Source: Cepaea nemoralis
Taxonomy: Eukaryota > Mollusca > Gastropoda > Stylommatophora > Helicidae
Length of the DNA stretch: 64,000 nt
Assembly: GCA_014155875.1 (NCBI GenBank)
Contig: JACEFZ010024506.1
Coordinates: 518,501-582,500, forward strand
Direction: 5' to 3'
Below the pieces are notes generated by a model that saw only the letters and a list, made by a program, of their open reading frames with translations, did not search any database and was not told the origin of the DNA. Shown piece by piece: positions 20,473 through 32,185 of this stretch (the stretch's first letter is position 1; the number at the start of each line of letters is the position of its first letter). The translations under genes were made by a program, and so were the position numbers.

Positions 20473-22632
20473 GGATACTGACCCCATGACACAATGAGTG
20501 CTGACTCACGTATGCACGTATGGACCCCATCACACAATGAGTGCTGACTGAAGTATGTAAGTTTGGACCCCATCACACAATGAGTGCTGACTGAAGTATG
20601 CGAGTATGGACCCCATCACACAATGAGTGCTGACTGACGTATGTAAGTATGAACCCCATCACGCAATGAGTGCTGACTGAAGAATGTAAGTATGGACCCC
20701 ATAACACAATGAATGCTGACTGAAGTATGTAAGTACGGACCCCATCACACAATGAGTGCTGACTGAAGTATGCAAGTATGGACCCCATCACACAATGAGT
20801 GCTGACTGAAGAATGTAAGTATGGACCCTACCACACAATGAGTGCTGACTGAAGAATGTAAGTATGGACCCTATCACACAATGAGTGCTAAATGAAGAAT
20901 GTAACTATGGACCCTATCACACAATGAGTGCTGACTGAAGAATGTAAGTATGGACCCCATCACACAATGAGTGCTGACTGAAGTATGTAAGTATGGACCA
21001 TATCACACAATGAGTGCTGACTGAAGTATACAAGTATGGACCCCATCACACAATGAGTGCTGATTGAAGAATGTAAGTATGGACCCTATCACACAAAGAG
21101 TGCTGACTGAAGAATGTAAGTATGGACCCTATCACACAATGAGTGCTGACTGAAGAATGTAAGTATGGACCCTATCACACAATGAGTGCTAAATGAAGAA
21201 TGTAACTATGGACCCTATCACACAATGAGTGCTGACTGAAGAATGTAAGTATGGACCCCATCACACAATGAGTGCTGACTGAAGTATGTAAGTATGGACC
21301 ATATCACACAATGAGTGCTGACTGAAGTATACAAGTATGGACCCCATCACACAATGAGTGATGACTGAAGTATGCGAGTATGGACCCCATCACACAATGA
21401 GTGCTGACTGAAGAATGTAAGTATGGACCCCATACACAATGAGTGCTGACTGAAGAATGTACAGTATGGACCCTATCACACAATGAGTGCTGACTGAAGT
21501 ATACAAGTATGGAACCCATCACACAATGAGTTGCTGACTGAAGAATGTAAGTATGGACCCCATCACACAATGAGTGCTGACTGAAGTATGTAAGTATGGA
21601 CCCCATCACACAATGAGTGCTGACTGAAGAATATAAGTATGGACCCTATCGCACAATGAGTGCTGACTGAAGTATGCGAGTATGGACCCCATCACACAAT
21701 GAGTGCTGACTGAAGTAGGCGAGTATGGACCCCATCACACAATGAGTGCTGACTGAAGAATGTAAGTATGGACCCCATCACACAATGAGTGCTGACTGAA
21801 GTATGTAAGTATGGACCCCATCACACAATGAGTGCTGACTGAAGAATGTAAGTATGGACCCTATCACACAATGAGTGCTGACTGAAGTATGCGAGTATGG
21901 ACCCCATCACACAATGAGTGCTGACTGAAGTATGTAAGTATGGACCCCATAACACAATGAATGCTGACTGAAGTATGTAAGTATGGACCTCATCACACAA
22001 TGAGTGCTGACTGAAGTATGCAAGTATGGACCCCATCACACAATGAGTGCTGACTGAAGAATGTAAGTATGGACCCTATCACACAATGAGTGCTGACTGA
22101 AGAATGTAAGTATGGACCCCATCACACAATGAGTGCTGACTGAAGAATGTAAGTATGGACCCTATCACACAATGAGTGCTGACTGAAGTATGTAAGTATG
22201 GACCCCATCACACAATGAGTGCTGACTGAAGTATGTAAGTATGGACCATATCTCACAATGAGTGCTGACTGCAGTATGTAAGTATGGACCCAATCTCACA
22301 ATGAGTGCTGACTGAAGTATGTAAGTATGGACCCCACCACACAATGAGTGCTGACTGAAGTATGTAAGTATGGACCCCATCACACAATGAGTGCTGGCTG
22401 AAGTATGTAAGTATGGACCCCATCACACAATGAGTGCTGGACTGAAGAATGTAAGTATGGACCCCTATCACACAATGAGTGCTGACTGAAGTAATGTAAG
22501 TATGGACCACTATCACACAATGAGTGCTGACTGAAGAATGTAAGTATGGACCCCATCACACAATGAGTGCTGACTGAAGTATATAAGTATGGACCCCATC
22601 ACTCAATGAGTGCTGACTGAAGTATGCAAGCA
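20473..22632. repeat. 43-bp satellite, about 50 copies
   Basis: The unit is TATGGACCCCATCACACAAT, GAGTGCTGACTGAAG and ATGTAAG, with two frequent variants (CCCC/CCTA and AGTATG/AGAATG). The array starts directly after a SINE core (GGGAAGTAAAGTCGGCCGGC at about 20450) whose tail, TACTGACCCCATGACACAAT, is the first unit. The right arm has only about 6-7 copies (36262-36640). Open frames across it are by-products. Confidence 0.95.
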
Positions 22633-22839
22633 TGGGGCTGGCACAATGTAAACGATCATTCTCCAGGTGTGGAAACGTATACTTTACTTGACTTTTGTTT
22701 TTACTTAATTGGATGAAGGCGTTAGAAAAGCAAACAGTAAACAACCCGTCTGGAAGGAGGCGGTCTTCCTTTCTCTGTATTTGTCCTTGTGTCTGTCTGA
22801 TCATCTGTCTTGTATTTAGTATTAATGGATCTATGTAAT

Positions 22840-23080
22840 TATTGTGGATCTGTGTAGTATTGGTAGATCTGTACTTCGTTTCATTGGTAGTTCTGTCTAT
22901 GTTCCATTAGTAAATCTGTCTATGTTTCATTTGTAGATCTGTTTATGTTTCATTGATAGATCTGTCTTTGTTTCATTTGTAGATCTGTCTACGTTTCATT
23001 GGTAGATCTGTCTATATTTCATTTGTAGATCCGTCCTATGTTTCATAGGTAGTTCTATCTGTTTCATTGGTAGGTCTACG
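22840..23080. repeat. Degenerate 23-bp tandem repeat, left copy
   Basis: Units of the form TGTTTCATTGGTAGATCTGTC. The mirror array is at 35825-36080. Confidence 0.75.
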
Positions 23081-23269
23081 CTATGTTGTTGGTTCACTGG
23101 GGAGGAATGATGTTTTCAACTGCTTTCATGCAGACAGACAAGGGGCACAGAGGAAAACAGACAAATAGATTCAATGAGCTGACAAAAGCATGAACATATA
23201 GGTAAAAGAAATGCAGTTAACAAAAGACAAACAGATAGACATAGTAACAGAAGGACAGTTATACAAACA

Positions 23270-23500
23270 GTTAATTAGTTGCATATCCTTTACATGACGT
23301 TGCTGTTAACACCATAATTTCTTGCTGATGTAATCACTTGGCAAGTTTACGTTCGGTAGTTTGCCATTTTTTTCTGAACGACAAGCAACCATACCATTTC
23401 GTAAATAACCAACTCAACGTGGTCTGCTTTCAAATCGCGTGCAGCTGTGTTTCGAACGCGGGTATGCGGGATCACGAGCCGCGTCCATAACTCTTCGCCA
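23270..23500 (-). mobile_element. Family B SINE, left copy at the inner arm
   Basis: On the minus strand the head is GCGAAGAGTTATGGACGCGG with GTTCGAAACAC. The 3' end is GTAAAGGATATGCAACTAAT. It is mirrored at 35382-35613. Confidence 0.75.
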
Positions 23501-23703
23501 CGGAATCAATATACAAACATACAAATGATTAAAAACAACATTCACACAGATGAAAAAGGAGCATACAGGAAGCCAAACAGTGAGCGTGGGTAGTCTGTTT
23601 TAGACACTGGAATAATCAGATTAGAGGAACAAGTGCAGTGTAGACATAACTACATATATACCTGCAGGCAGGCATGCAGGCAGGCTGGCAGGCAGGCTAT
23701 ATT

Positions 23704-25065
23704 GTTATTATTCTACAAGACTGAAAACGTAAGCTCAAGGCTCTGTGTTTCAAGTGAACGAGAGAAGGAAACATCAATAATATTATGATTTACAATCATC
23801 AAAACCATCACAACTAGAATTACATGGATCGCCGTGTATCTGTACAGACCTGGTGTGGGGTAGTAAGAGTTTATGGTGAACACAATGCATTTGTAATCCC
23901 TCTTGTGAATTCGTTTCCTGGTAGTGAATGGGTAGACTGCCATAGCATGGTAAAACTATCTGGCTATTTACTGTTGGGGGATGTCAAATATGTTTCATTC
24001 AACTGACGTTTCGCGTGGCTTCGTTATTTCAATTTACATCTTCATTGTGAGAAGTTAGAATAGTTCACTAGAAAGGAGATAGTTGTTAATCTTTCGTTAA
24101 CATCTTTTGTTTTCTGAAAATCGCTCTTTGGGTTATTTAGTATCCGAAATTAATGAACATCAACTTATATGCTCGTTCACATGTAGGCCCTTCTAATCGT
24201 CACTCCTTCCATCTTTTGATTTGATAGGTTGTATGTTGGTTTGTCCACGTGACTGTCCGTCATCATTATTTCGCCCTAACGTCTGTTCATGGTTTTGTTC
24301 GCCTCTCTATCTATCCGTCCACATGTCTGATCTGTAAATCTCCTGATCTGTCTGTTGTGCTGTTTCTTCTGCCCCCATCCCCCGATTCTTCTTCTTCTTT
24401 GCTCACTCATCCCCTTCCTATTCTTCGTCTTTTCTGTTTTCTTCTGTGGCATCAATCTCGTTCTCATTAGCATCATCATTTGGATTACCTTTATCATCAC
24501 CGTCATCACCACCACCACCACCATCAACATCATCGTCACCATCTTCATTTTCTTCTCTTGGTATCCCTATTAACGTGTCTACATGCCTGATGTTTTTTCT
24601 CAAACAATTATGTTTGTTTGATGCTTGTACATCTGTACTTCCTTCTGTCCGTCCAATTGTCTGTACACCTGTCCATCCTTGAACTGTGTATTGACCTTGC
24701 CTACGGGAGTTATAGAAAGTATATTTATTAAACCAAATAATCCGACATTGTCCCCGCTTTGCCACATTTCCCACGGGCAGTTTGTGGCTAGGCTGGCACA
24801 GTTTACCAAATGGGTAGTCACTGAAAGTCCTCATTAATCAAGTGTAGATAAATCTTCCATTGTTTGCCAGGGTTGGGGGACGTTTTTATTCATCGTTCCT
24901 GCACACATGACGTTGTGTTCAAGCGTGACTTTTGGATTATGTCAGGTACAAAATTCAATTATAGCTGATGTTTCTGTCTGTAAATCTATCCGCTCGTCTG
25001 TCCGTTCGTATGTCTAGTTCTCTGTTTGTCTGTTTGTAGGCATCATAGTTACATGTCCTTTGCAA
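23704..25065 (+). repeat. Spacer repeat, copy A
   Basis: Directly repeated at 29627-33280: both start with GTTATTATTCTACAAGA, share GTGAGAAGTTAGAATAG, and end near CTGATGTTTCTGTCTGTAA. Copy A lacks the three retroelement insertions found in copy B, so it is the reference form. The interior is TCTG- and CTT-rich; I see no gene in it. Confidence 0.85.
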
Positions 25066-25340
25066 GTTAGGTGTGGGTGAGGAGAAATACGTTTCGTAAT
25101 CAGGATATGAAAACATGTATCTCCTTTACCCCATTGTTTCCGGGTAAGATGTGGAAGGCTACCATGATTAAACCAGCTGGTCGTCAATTGGTGGGGCTAT
25201 CAAGGAGAAGTTGTTTACAGTTTAATTACATTATTTATAACAAATGTTGTCCTTGAACTATGAACTACACACCCCTCTCATGTCTCACGTACTAATCCTG
25301 TCACAAAGAGAAGAAATATTTACATTCAAGGTAGACAACT
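25065..25340. other. Spacer sequence without recognised content
   Basis: AT-rich. No supported gene or known repeat. Confidence 0.5.
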
Positions 25341-25344
25341 AGGA

Positions 25345-25490
25345 CCGGTGATAGCTCCAACAACAGACGACCAGCTGGTTTACCACAGCTCAAACAATAG
25401 ACGACCAGCTGGTTTACCACAGCTCAAACAATAGACGACCAGCTGGTTTACCACAGCTCAAACAATAGACGACCAGCTGGTTTACCATGG
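25345..25490. repeat. 34-bp tandem repeat, about 4 copies
   Basis: The unit is GCTCAAACAATAGACGACCA followed by GCTGGTTTACCACA. The copies are almost identical. Confidence 0.92.
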
Positions 25491-25499
25491 AGCCTGCCA

Positions 25500-26250
25500 C
25501 ACCTTGCCCGGAGACAATGCGGTAAGGGAGATAAATGTTACCATATGCTGATTACCAAACTTATCTCTCCTCAACTACACCTAAACTAGGCCGATACACA
25601 TAAATTTCTCTGACCATATTTGGAAGCATATTTGGAACCCCCGCCTCGCGAATTCCTATACCAAAGGTGTTCCCAGTGTTCCGTGTCCACATTGGTGTTG
25701 GCCCATGCCTGCTCCTTCTTCTAAGAAACGATGTATAAATCACTATTCTTGCAGAGCTACTGTAATGTTTAAAACGCCCAGATAATTTCAGTTTTCCAGA
25801 CAATATGAAGTTTACACATCAGTTTACATTCAATGTTATGTTTTCACTCTTCGACATACTCATGCTACCCTTTCCCATGACATCACCAATGAATGTAGAC
25901 TGTCTTCTTCTTAAGCGATTAATCAGTTCTCTTTCTGAGTTAATTTCTTGTAGGATATCTTCATGTATCTTTATATCCGTCAATGATGTTTTCATCATTC
26001 TTGTATCAAAACCCTATCTCCACAGCTTCCACATAATTCTTCACTTGACTTCTACTGCTTTACGATTCGCTTCTATTAGCTCAATATATCTTAAAGAACA
26101 CTTGTCCTCACATCGATTTACAAATATAAATTGCAGAGAATGTTCGTCACACGTGAAATACTGCTTTTGCCTGGACTATTGTACATTTCATTTGATTTAC
26201 CAATGCAACTTTGATGTTCCATTTGAGAAGACACTTCACTTCTTATTCAC
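25500..26250. other. Spacer sequence, no gene recognised
   Basis: An open frame crosses 25805-26566 but much of it is the CACT tract. The upstream part is AT-rich with no recognisable domain or splice-supported structure. I leave it unannotated. Confidence 0.5.
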
Positions 26251-26257
26251 TAATCCA

Positions 26258-26524
26258 CCACTCACTCACTCACTCACTCACTCACTCACTCACTCACTCA
26301 CTCACTCACTCACTCACTCACTCACTCATTCACTCACTCACTCGCTCACTCTCTCACTCATGCACTCACTCACTCACCCACCCACCCACTCACTCACTCA
26401 CTCACTCACCCACCCACCCACCCACCCACCCACTCACTCACTCAATCACTCCCTCACTCACTCACTCACTCACTCACTCATGCACTCACTCACTCACTCA
26501 CTCACTTTCTCTCACCTTCACTCA
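26258..26524. repeat. (CACT)n microsatellite with (CACC)n patches
   Basis: Almost continuous CACTCACT with CACCCACC interruptions around 26375 and 26410. Confidence 0.97.
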
Positions 26525-26599
26525 CTACTAGAGTACAATACAAAGTTGAGCACAGGAGACTGGTGACCATAGCACTGGTAGGCGTTTAGCTTTAAATAT

Positions 26600-26945
26600 A
26601 CCAAATACCATTACAGATGCCAAGTTTCTCCGAAAATAAAACCTACCCCTATAATAAGCCCTAGCACGATTTTTCTGGATGCTTTTAATATTAGACCTAG
26701 CAAAAAAAAAAATAAGCCCTAGTTAAGATGGTCAGCTAGAATGAGAGACTTGTTGCCGAATGGCAGTCGGAACACAGACGCCACTGGTGCGCACTTGATT
26801 TGGAGAGATGAAGATGTTCCAGAAGATGATGACATGACTGTATTTTAATAAATGTAGAACTTTGTACATGAATAAATGTAGATTTTTGTATCTGAATAAA
26901 AAGAAATACAAGATATCCCCCGAAAATAAGCCCTAGTCTATTTTT
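26600..26945. mobile_element. Possible DNA-transposon remnant
   Basis: CCGAAAATAA-containing motifs occur near both ends (about 26632 and 26921) and AATAAGCCCTAG occurs three times. A short frame between them ends in DVPEDDDMTVF and a stop, like an acidic transposase C-terminus. Three AATAAA sites follow. Inverted ends were not demonstrated, so the class is a guess (pogo/Tc1-like). Confidence 0.35.
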
Positions 26946-26959
26946 AAGTTTCTTTTTTT

Positions 26960-27175
26960 TTTTTCAAGATAGGACAAGGCAAGACAAGACTTGTCAAGAT
27001 AAGACTATGCAAGACACGACAAGACATGTTAAGAAAAGACACGACAAGCCATATCAAGATAAGACATGGTTTGTCATCAATATAAGACACGACAAGACAT
27101 GTCAGATAAGACAATACAAGACACGACGAGACATGTCAGATAAGACAATGGGAGACACGACAAGGCAACAAAAGT
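26960..27175. repeat. Degenerate AAGACA-rich repeat
   Basis: Repeats of the form GACACGACAAGACATGTCAG. The reverse-complement style (TGTCTTGTCTT) dominates 28090-28290, so the two form a loose inverted pair around 27200-28090. Confidence 0.6.
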
Positions 27176-27734
27176 GTTCCACATCATTTGCAATACGCTG
27201 CGATCAACATCAGGTTGATTTTCAAGGCAACTAATGGTACGTTCAGTAGTTTGCCATTGCTTTCCGGATGAGATGTCGGCGTTTAAGTCCAACTTAATGC
27301 CGGTGTAGGGGTTGAACCCCTTCCTCGCCATCAGCTCAGTGGAAGTTTAAAAGCAAGCTTCCTTATCATTTTGACCACGTATTGTCTCCTGACAAGACAT
27401 AAACCAAGATACATCCAATGTTCCTTAACTGCGATAAAAACATCCAGGAATTCAAATGTAAGCGACGCAAGAGGTCATTGATATTTCCAAGTCATATCTC
27501 TCATCTTGTGCCTTTGTTAGAAAGTTTGAAAAGTGCTGCCGAACATATCCAGCCGTGATCTGGACCATCCATTTATCTGCCCAGATTGCCATTTGTATTC
27601 GCTTATTGTTGACAGCTAGATCTTGTTCTGCACACCACACCAAGAGACTGTCGGCGTTTCCAGCCGTCCCTATTCCTTGTGGTAAGTCGTTCATGAGGTC
27701 ACCGATGAACATAAGGAATAAGTTAATTAGTTGC
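27176..27734. other. Spacer sequence with a SINE-like stretch
   Basis: 27200-27340 contains GTTCAGTAGTTTGCCATTGC and GGGGTTGAACCCCTTC, a weak tRNA-like SINE relative on the minus strand. The remainder shows nothing I can name. Confidence 0.4.
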
Positions 27735-27950
27735 ATATCCTTTACAGGACCTCGCAGTCTACATCAGCATCTTTTGTTGTTGCGATATATTGACAAGTTT
27801 ACGTTCAGTAGTTTGCCTTTGCTGTCTTTTAATTTCGTAAAACACCAATGCGAGGCGTTCGGCTGCCAAATCGCCCGCAGCTATGTTTCGAACGTGGGTA
27901 TGTGGGATTACGGACTTTGTCCGTAACCCCATCGCCACGGATAAAGAATA
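27735..27950 (-). mobile_element. Family B SINE in the spacer
   Basis: On the minus strand it has the GGCGATGGGGTTACGGAC head, ACGTTCGAAACAT (B-box-like), and the GTAAAGGATATGCAACTAAT end. Confidence 0.75.
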
Positions 27951-28089
27951 AGAAAGAAGATAATACTGAAACTTGAGAAACACCATGTCTTAGGAAGTGT
28001 CATTTGTCCTTCTTTTCTCAAGACCTTCCAAGGTGACTCTTGCTTTTCTAATGCTTGTGAACTTCTATTTATACTGAAAGCAATGAACA

Positions 28090-28290
28090 TATGTCCGTCT
28101 TGTTCATGTCTTGTCTTATAATGTTTTATCCATGTCTTCTTTCGTCATGTCATGGTTTGTATTGTCTTCTCGTGCTTTGTCTTAAAATATCGTTCTTGTA
28201 TGGCCTTACCTTGTTTTATCTGACATTATCGTGTCTTGTCTGGCGCTGTCATGTCTTGTCTTCCATTGTGTGTTTTGTCTTGTCATCAAA
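28090..28290. repeat. Degenerate TGTCTTGTCTT-rich repeat
   Basis: Complementary in style to 26960-27175. Low complexity. Confidence 0.5.
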
Positions 28291-28474
28291 TGTTCGTATC
28301 ATACTGGACACAGCACTACGGGGAGATATGTTTGTCTGTTTATTTTACTCATACCTGCTAAATATACAGTTCGTATCCCTATGATTATGATGCTTTTTCA
28401 ATGGTTAGACACGAATTATGTCCGTATTGAAGAGTTGTGAGTTCCGGTGTACGATAGGCCTTGCTAGTGATTAT

Positions 28475-28770
28475 ACCGTTTCTAGAGGTGGCGAGTTGGC
28501 TATGCGACGTGTTCGTGCATCTGGGGGGTGCCGTCATGTGGAGGCGACAAGTTCAAATCCCACTGTGTTTACTACGTTATTGAACTATGAAATAAGGCAA
28601 TTCCCAACTCTGCACATTCATTCATTCAGTAACATGTCCTTTGCAGAAGCTGGCTCCCATAACAACCTTCGGGAAAACTTCTCGATTACAAGCAAGATGT
28701 CCCACGTCCGACACACCCACTCGGAGTTCATCCGCGACATCCTGCACTCTTCAAATACGAGAGGTTTATA
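28475..28770 (+). mobile_element. Possible tRNA-derived SINE
   Basis: GGTGGCGAGTTGGCTATGCG (A-box-like) is followed by GACAAGTTCAAATCCCAC (B-box-like) about 45 bases later. Single copy in the window. Confidence 0.4.
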
Positions 28771-28782
28771 GGGCAAGCTACT

Positions 28783-28891
<109 letters not shown>

Positions 28892-28942
28892 TAGCTGACA
28901 CGGCCTGGCTTCGCCCAGTCCCTGGCGGGGATCGATCGATCG

Positions 28943-29209
<267 letters not shown>

Positions 29210-29407
29210 GGCCCATCAGTTCGACAAATGGTTGGCGATCCATCTTAATGTGTATGTTTCTCTCTGTCTAGATTCCCCCTCCATCCGTGTAACAATGTCT
29301 ATGTGTATTAGTCCGACATTTCCTGCGCGAGTGTCTGTATGTGAAACAGCTTTATACATTTCAAGCATGTCGGTATATCTGTCCTTCTTTGTCTGTCCGT
29401 ATAACTG

Positions 29408-29452
29408 TCTTTCATTCATTCATTCATTCATTCATTCATTCATTCATTTAAT
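29408..29452. repeat. (CATT)n microsatellite
   Basis: CATTCATT tract, with a shorter repeat at 29523-29540. Confidence 0.95.
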
Positions 29453-29914
29453 TCGGCATACACACGAGAGGCGACATCTAGCCGGGTTTGTCTAAACTTG
29501 TGTACATTTTTAAACAATGTATTTCATTCATTCATTCTTTCGGCCCTCAGAGACTATATTTTCTAATTTGTTATCGTCATCATCATTATCATCACCAACA
29601 ATATCATCATCTTCATCATTATGTTGTTATTATTCTACAAGAATCAAATCGTAATATAAAGGCACTTTGTTTCAAGCGAACGGGAGAAGTAAACATTAAC
29701 ATGTATTATTATCATTAATGGTCATCAGAACCATCACAACTAGAATCACACGGATCGCCATGAATGTGTACAGACCTCGGGTGGGGTTGTAAGAGTTTAT
29801 CATGAAAACAATGTAATCGTAATCACTCTTGTGAATTATTTTCCTGGCAGTGTATGGGTAGACTGCTATATCATGGAAAAACCATTTGAGTATTTATTGC
29901 TTGAAGATATCAAG

Positions 29915-30391
29915 ACAAGAGCCAGCACAGCTCAGAAGGAGAAGAAAGACACCAGAGGCTGAAACACCGACTCAAAAACAGTCAGATGGGTTGTCAAGCG
30001 TATTCAAGTGGAGCTGTCAGACGAACAAATCACGAAGCAGCTACAAGAAGAGAGTCTCAACATCCGAATCTTGAAGGCTGAGCGGATCCTGACGTTCTCA
30101 AAGATCTCCACCACGCTGGTGGTGGTGACCATTGAGGGCAGCGAGATACCACGCCAGGTATCGATAGACAAGAAATTACAACAACCTGAAGGATTCATAC
30201 CAAGGATTATTGAATGTTTTAGATGCCAGAAGGCCGGCCACAGCAGAGCAGCATGTCGCAGTAAGGCGGAAATTTGCCGGTACTGCGCCGTTCATCACGC
30301 CTACAAGGAGTGTCCGCTGGCCAAGGTGGACACGGACTTCCGAGCACCCAACAACAACTTGTCTGGGCAAGCATGGAGCAAGATACTGGGC
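29915..30391 (+). mobile_element. LINE ORF1 fragment with zinc knuckles
   Basis: Open from 29963. It encodes a Jockey-type ORF1 (nucleic-acid-binding Gag-like) segment: an RRM-like stretch (ILKAERILTFSKI) followed by two CCHC-type knuckles, CFRCQKAGHSRAAC and CRYCAVHHAYKEC. In LINE particles this protein coats the RNA. The fragment ends abruptly at the head of a family A SINE at 30392. No start codon or full ORF is present. Confidence 0.78.
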
Positions 30392-30782
30392 TGGGGGATG
30401 CGTGGTCTCGAGGTATGGTGTCCGCCTCGAGTGCTGGAGGTCCCGGGTTCAAGCCCCGGTGAGGACTGGGATTTATTTCACGTGGACTTCTAGTAATAAA
30501 ATTTCCCCTGGTCTCTGGGTAGTGAGATCGAACGCCCGTGTGTATTGTTGAGCACGTAAACCTTGGCAGTTGGAAATCGAAAAAGAGTTGCCTATCGGCG
30601 CTGCCCGGGCAAAATTTCGAGTTAAAAATCTACCCAAAGTATTTCAGGATCCTCGCCGGTGCTACGGAGTTCGTGCACTGAGTTGAGTTTCTCCAGAATC
30701 AGGTTTGAGTTAGGTGGAGAACGGAGCATTTATGGGATGCACCCGTGTGCCGTGACGTTGATCCATCGACTAAACTAAACTA
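30392..30782 (+). mobile_element. CTAAA-tailed SINE (family A), + copy
   Basis: The head GTGGTCTCGAGGTATGGTGT is followed by GGGTTCAAGCCCCGG. The tail reads GGAGAACGGAGCATTTATGG, then CGTGACGTTGATCC and CGACTAAACTAAAC. The tail resembles the RNase H LINE 3' ends at 300-385 and 31069-31150. Confidence 0.88.
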
Positions 30783-31068
30783 TTGTGTGAGAAGTTAGAA
30801 TAGTCCACCAGAAAGGCGATAGTCGTTATAATCTTTCATTGACATCTTTTGCTTTCTGACAATTGTTCTTGGAGTTATTTAGTATAAAAAAATTAACGAA
30901 GGGAAATGTATATGCTCGCTCACACGTACGCCCGTCTATTCGTCACTCTTTCAGTCTTTTAATTTGACTGTTTGTATTTCAGTTTGTCCACGAGATAGTC
31001 TGTCATCATTTCGTTTCCTCCGCCCCTTTGTCTATCTGTCCATATGTCTTTTTATCTGTCGATATGTC

Positions 31069-31876
31069 TAGTTAGTTAGTTAGTCGACAGATCATCCTCA
31101 TTGCACATCGAACCATTCAGTCCATAAGTGCTCGGATCCCCTCCTCAGCAAGTCCTGCAGCGTGTAGCGGCTAACGACACCAGTTCTGTGTTGGTTTGTC
31201 AATCTTCTTTGGCTTCCTGCGTAGTGTTCTTGTTTGGCTACATCTATTTTAATTTGCTGTTCTCGCAGTCTGACCATGGTTGTAGATTCACAGTCATCAC
31301 TTGGTTCTCGCCAAAGTCTTACTTCTCGTAGAGCATTCAGAATGTCAGCCTGGTCCATGGCGCATCCGCCCTCCACAGTAGCCTTACCTGCGAGCTTGTC
31401 AGCCCGCTCATTTCCTTGTACTCCTGCATGCCCTGGCACGAAGATGAAGCTAATCTTTGCCAGCCGAGACCGCTCCAGAGACAGCAACCACTCTCTTCGG
31501 ATTCACCCCGTCTCTATCCTCTTGAGCATGCTCATTGAGTCGCTAAGGAAACATGCCCTATTGAATGTCTGTGTCTCGAGCCATGTTATTGCTTTACTTA
31601 CTGCCATGACTTCTATAGTCAGGCTACTTGTGGTCTTAACAAAAGCACCGGAGTCATCCTTCACAATTCTCCCTCCAGCCTGAGCTGTAAAGGCCCATGA
31701 CCTTCTCACATGTCGGACGACCGACCCATCTGTGTAAATGACTGCATCACCGTCTACCGAATTCTCGAAAATCAACGCTTGTGCCTCCGCCTCCACAGCA
31801 GCCGGATTTTCTTGTCTGAATTTTCTGTCTAGCTGGATGCAAATTGAAACGGACGTACAGAAATCTGTTTCGATTG
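31069..31876 (-). mobile_element. LINE 3' fragment, RNase H with one stop
   Basis: On the minus strand it encodes IYTDGSVVRH (first RNase H aspartate region), IEVMAVSKAI, FLSDSMSML and FVPGHAGVQGNERAD. It is in one frame except for a TGA at 31503-31505 (RIETG stop IRREW), probably from TGG. The 3' end is CGACTAACTAACTAACTA. A 10-bp direct repeat CGATATGTCT flanks it (about 31059-31068 and 31877-31887). Copy A of the spacer repeat lacks the insertion. Confidence 0.85.
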
Positions 31877-31923
31877 CCGATATGTCTGTTTATCTGTAGA
31901 TCTGTTGATCTGTATTTTGTGTT

Positions 31924-32185
31924 GCTTCTTCTTCTTCTTCTTCTTCTTCTTCTTCTTCTTCTTCTTCTTCTTCTTCTTCTTCTTCTTCTTCTTCTTCTAC
32001 TTCTTCTTTTCTTCTTCTTCTTCTTCTTCTTCTTCTTCTTCTTCTTCTTCTTCTTCTTCTTCTTCTTCTTCTTCTTCTTCTTCTTCTTCTTCTTCTTCTT
32101 CTTCTTCTTCTTCTTCTTCTTCTTCTTCTTCTTCTTCTTCTTCTTCATCTCCTCCTCCTCCTCCTCCTCTTCTTCTTCTTCACTC
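31924..32185. repeat. (CTT)n microsatellite
   Basis: More than 200 bases of CTT/TTC, then TCC. It creates poly-Ser, poly-Phe and poly-Leu frames on + and poly-Lys and poly-Arg frames on -. The copy A counterpart is a few units around 24385. Confidence 0.98.

Larger units (their letters stand above)
1212..23700 (+). repeat. Left arm of large inverted duplication
   Basis: This segment is repeated in reverse complement at about 35195-50430. Paired landmarks: SINE 1212/50430, old SINE 1690-2060/49565-49805, PAM2 exon 6421-9287/45900-48584, four SINEs 9418-10690/44715-45785, CTAAA-tailed SINE 10837-11660/44150-44564, reverse transcriptase 13166-14880/40807-42514, LINE tail 15163-15735/40000-40518, exon 1 and promoter 18444-18671/37038-37262, 43-bp satellite 20473-22632/36262-36640, SINE 23270-23500/35382-35613. 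The left arm is about 7 kb longer because of insertions and satellite expansion listed separately. The inner edge is a GCAGGC repeat at about 23665-23700. Confidence 0.93.

Noticed and set aside
20473..22632. Possible CRISPR-like array of regularly spaced repeats
   Set aside because: Units are contiguous 43-bp repeats without unique spacers, in a eukaryotic context. It is a satellite.
25805..26566. 253-residue frame ending in HSLTHSLTH
   Set aside because: The second half is the CACT microsatellite; the first half has no recognisable domain and poor coding character.
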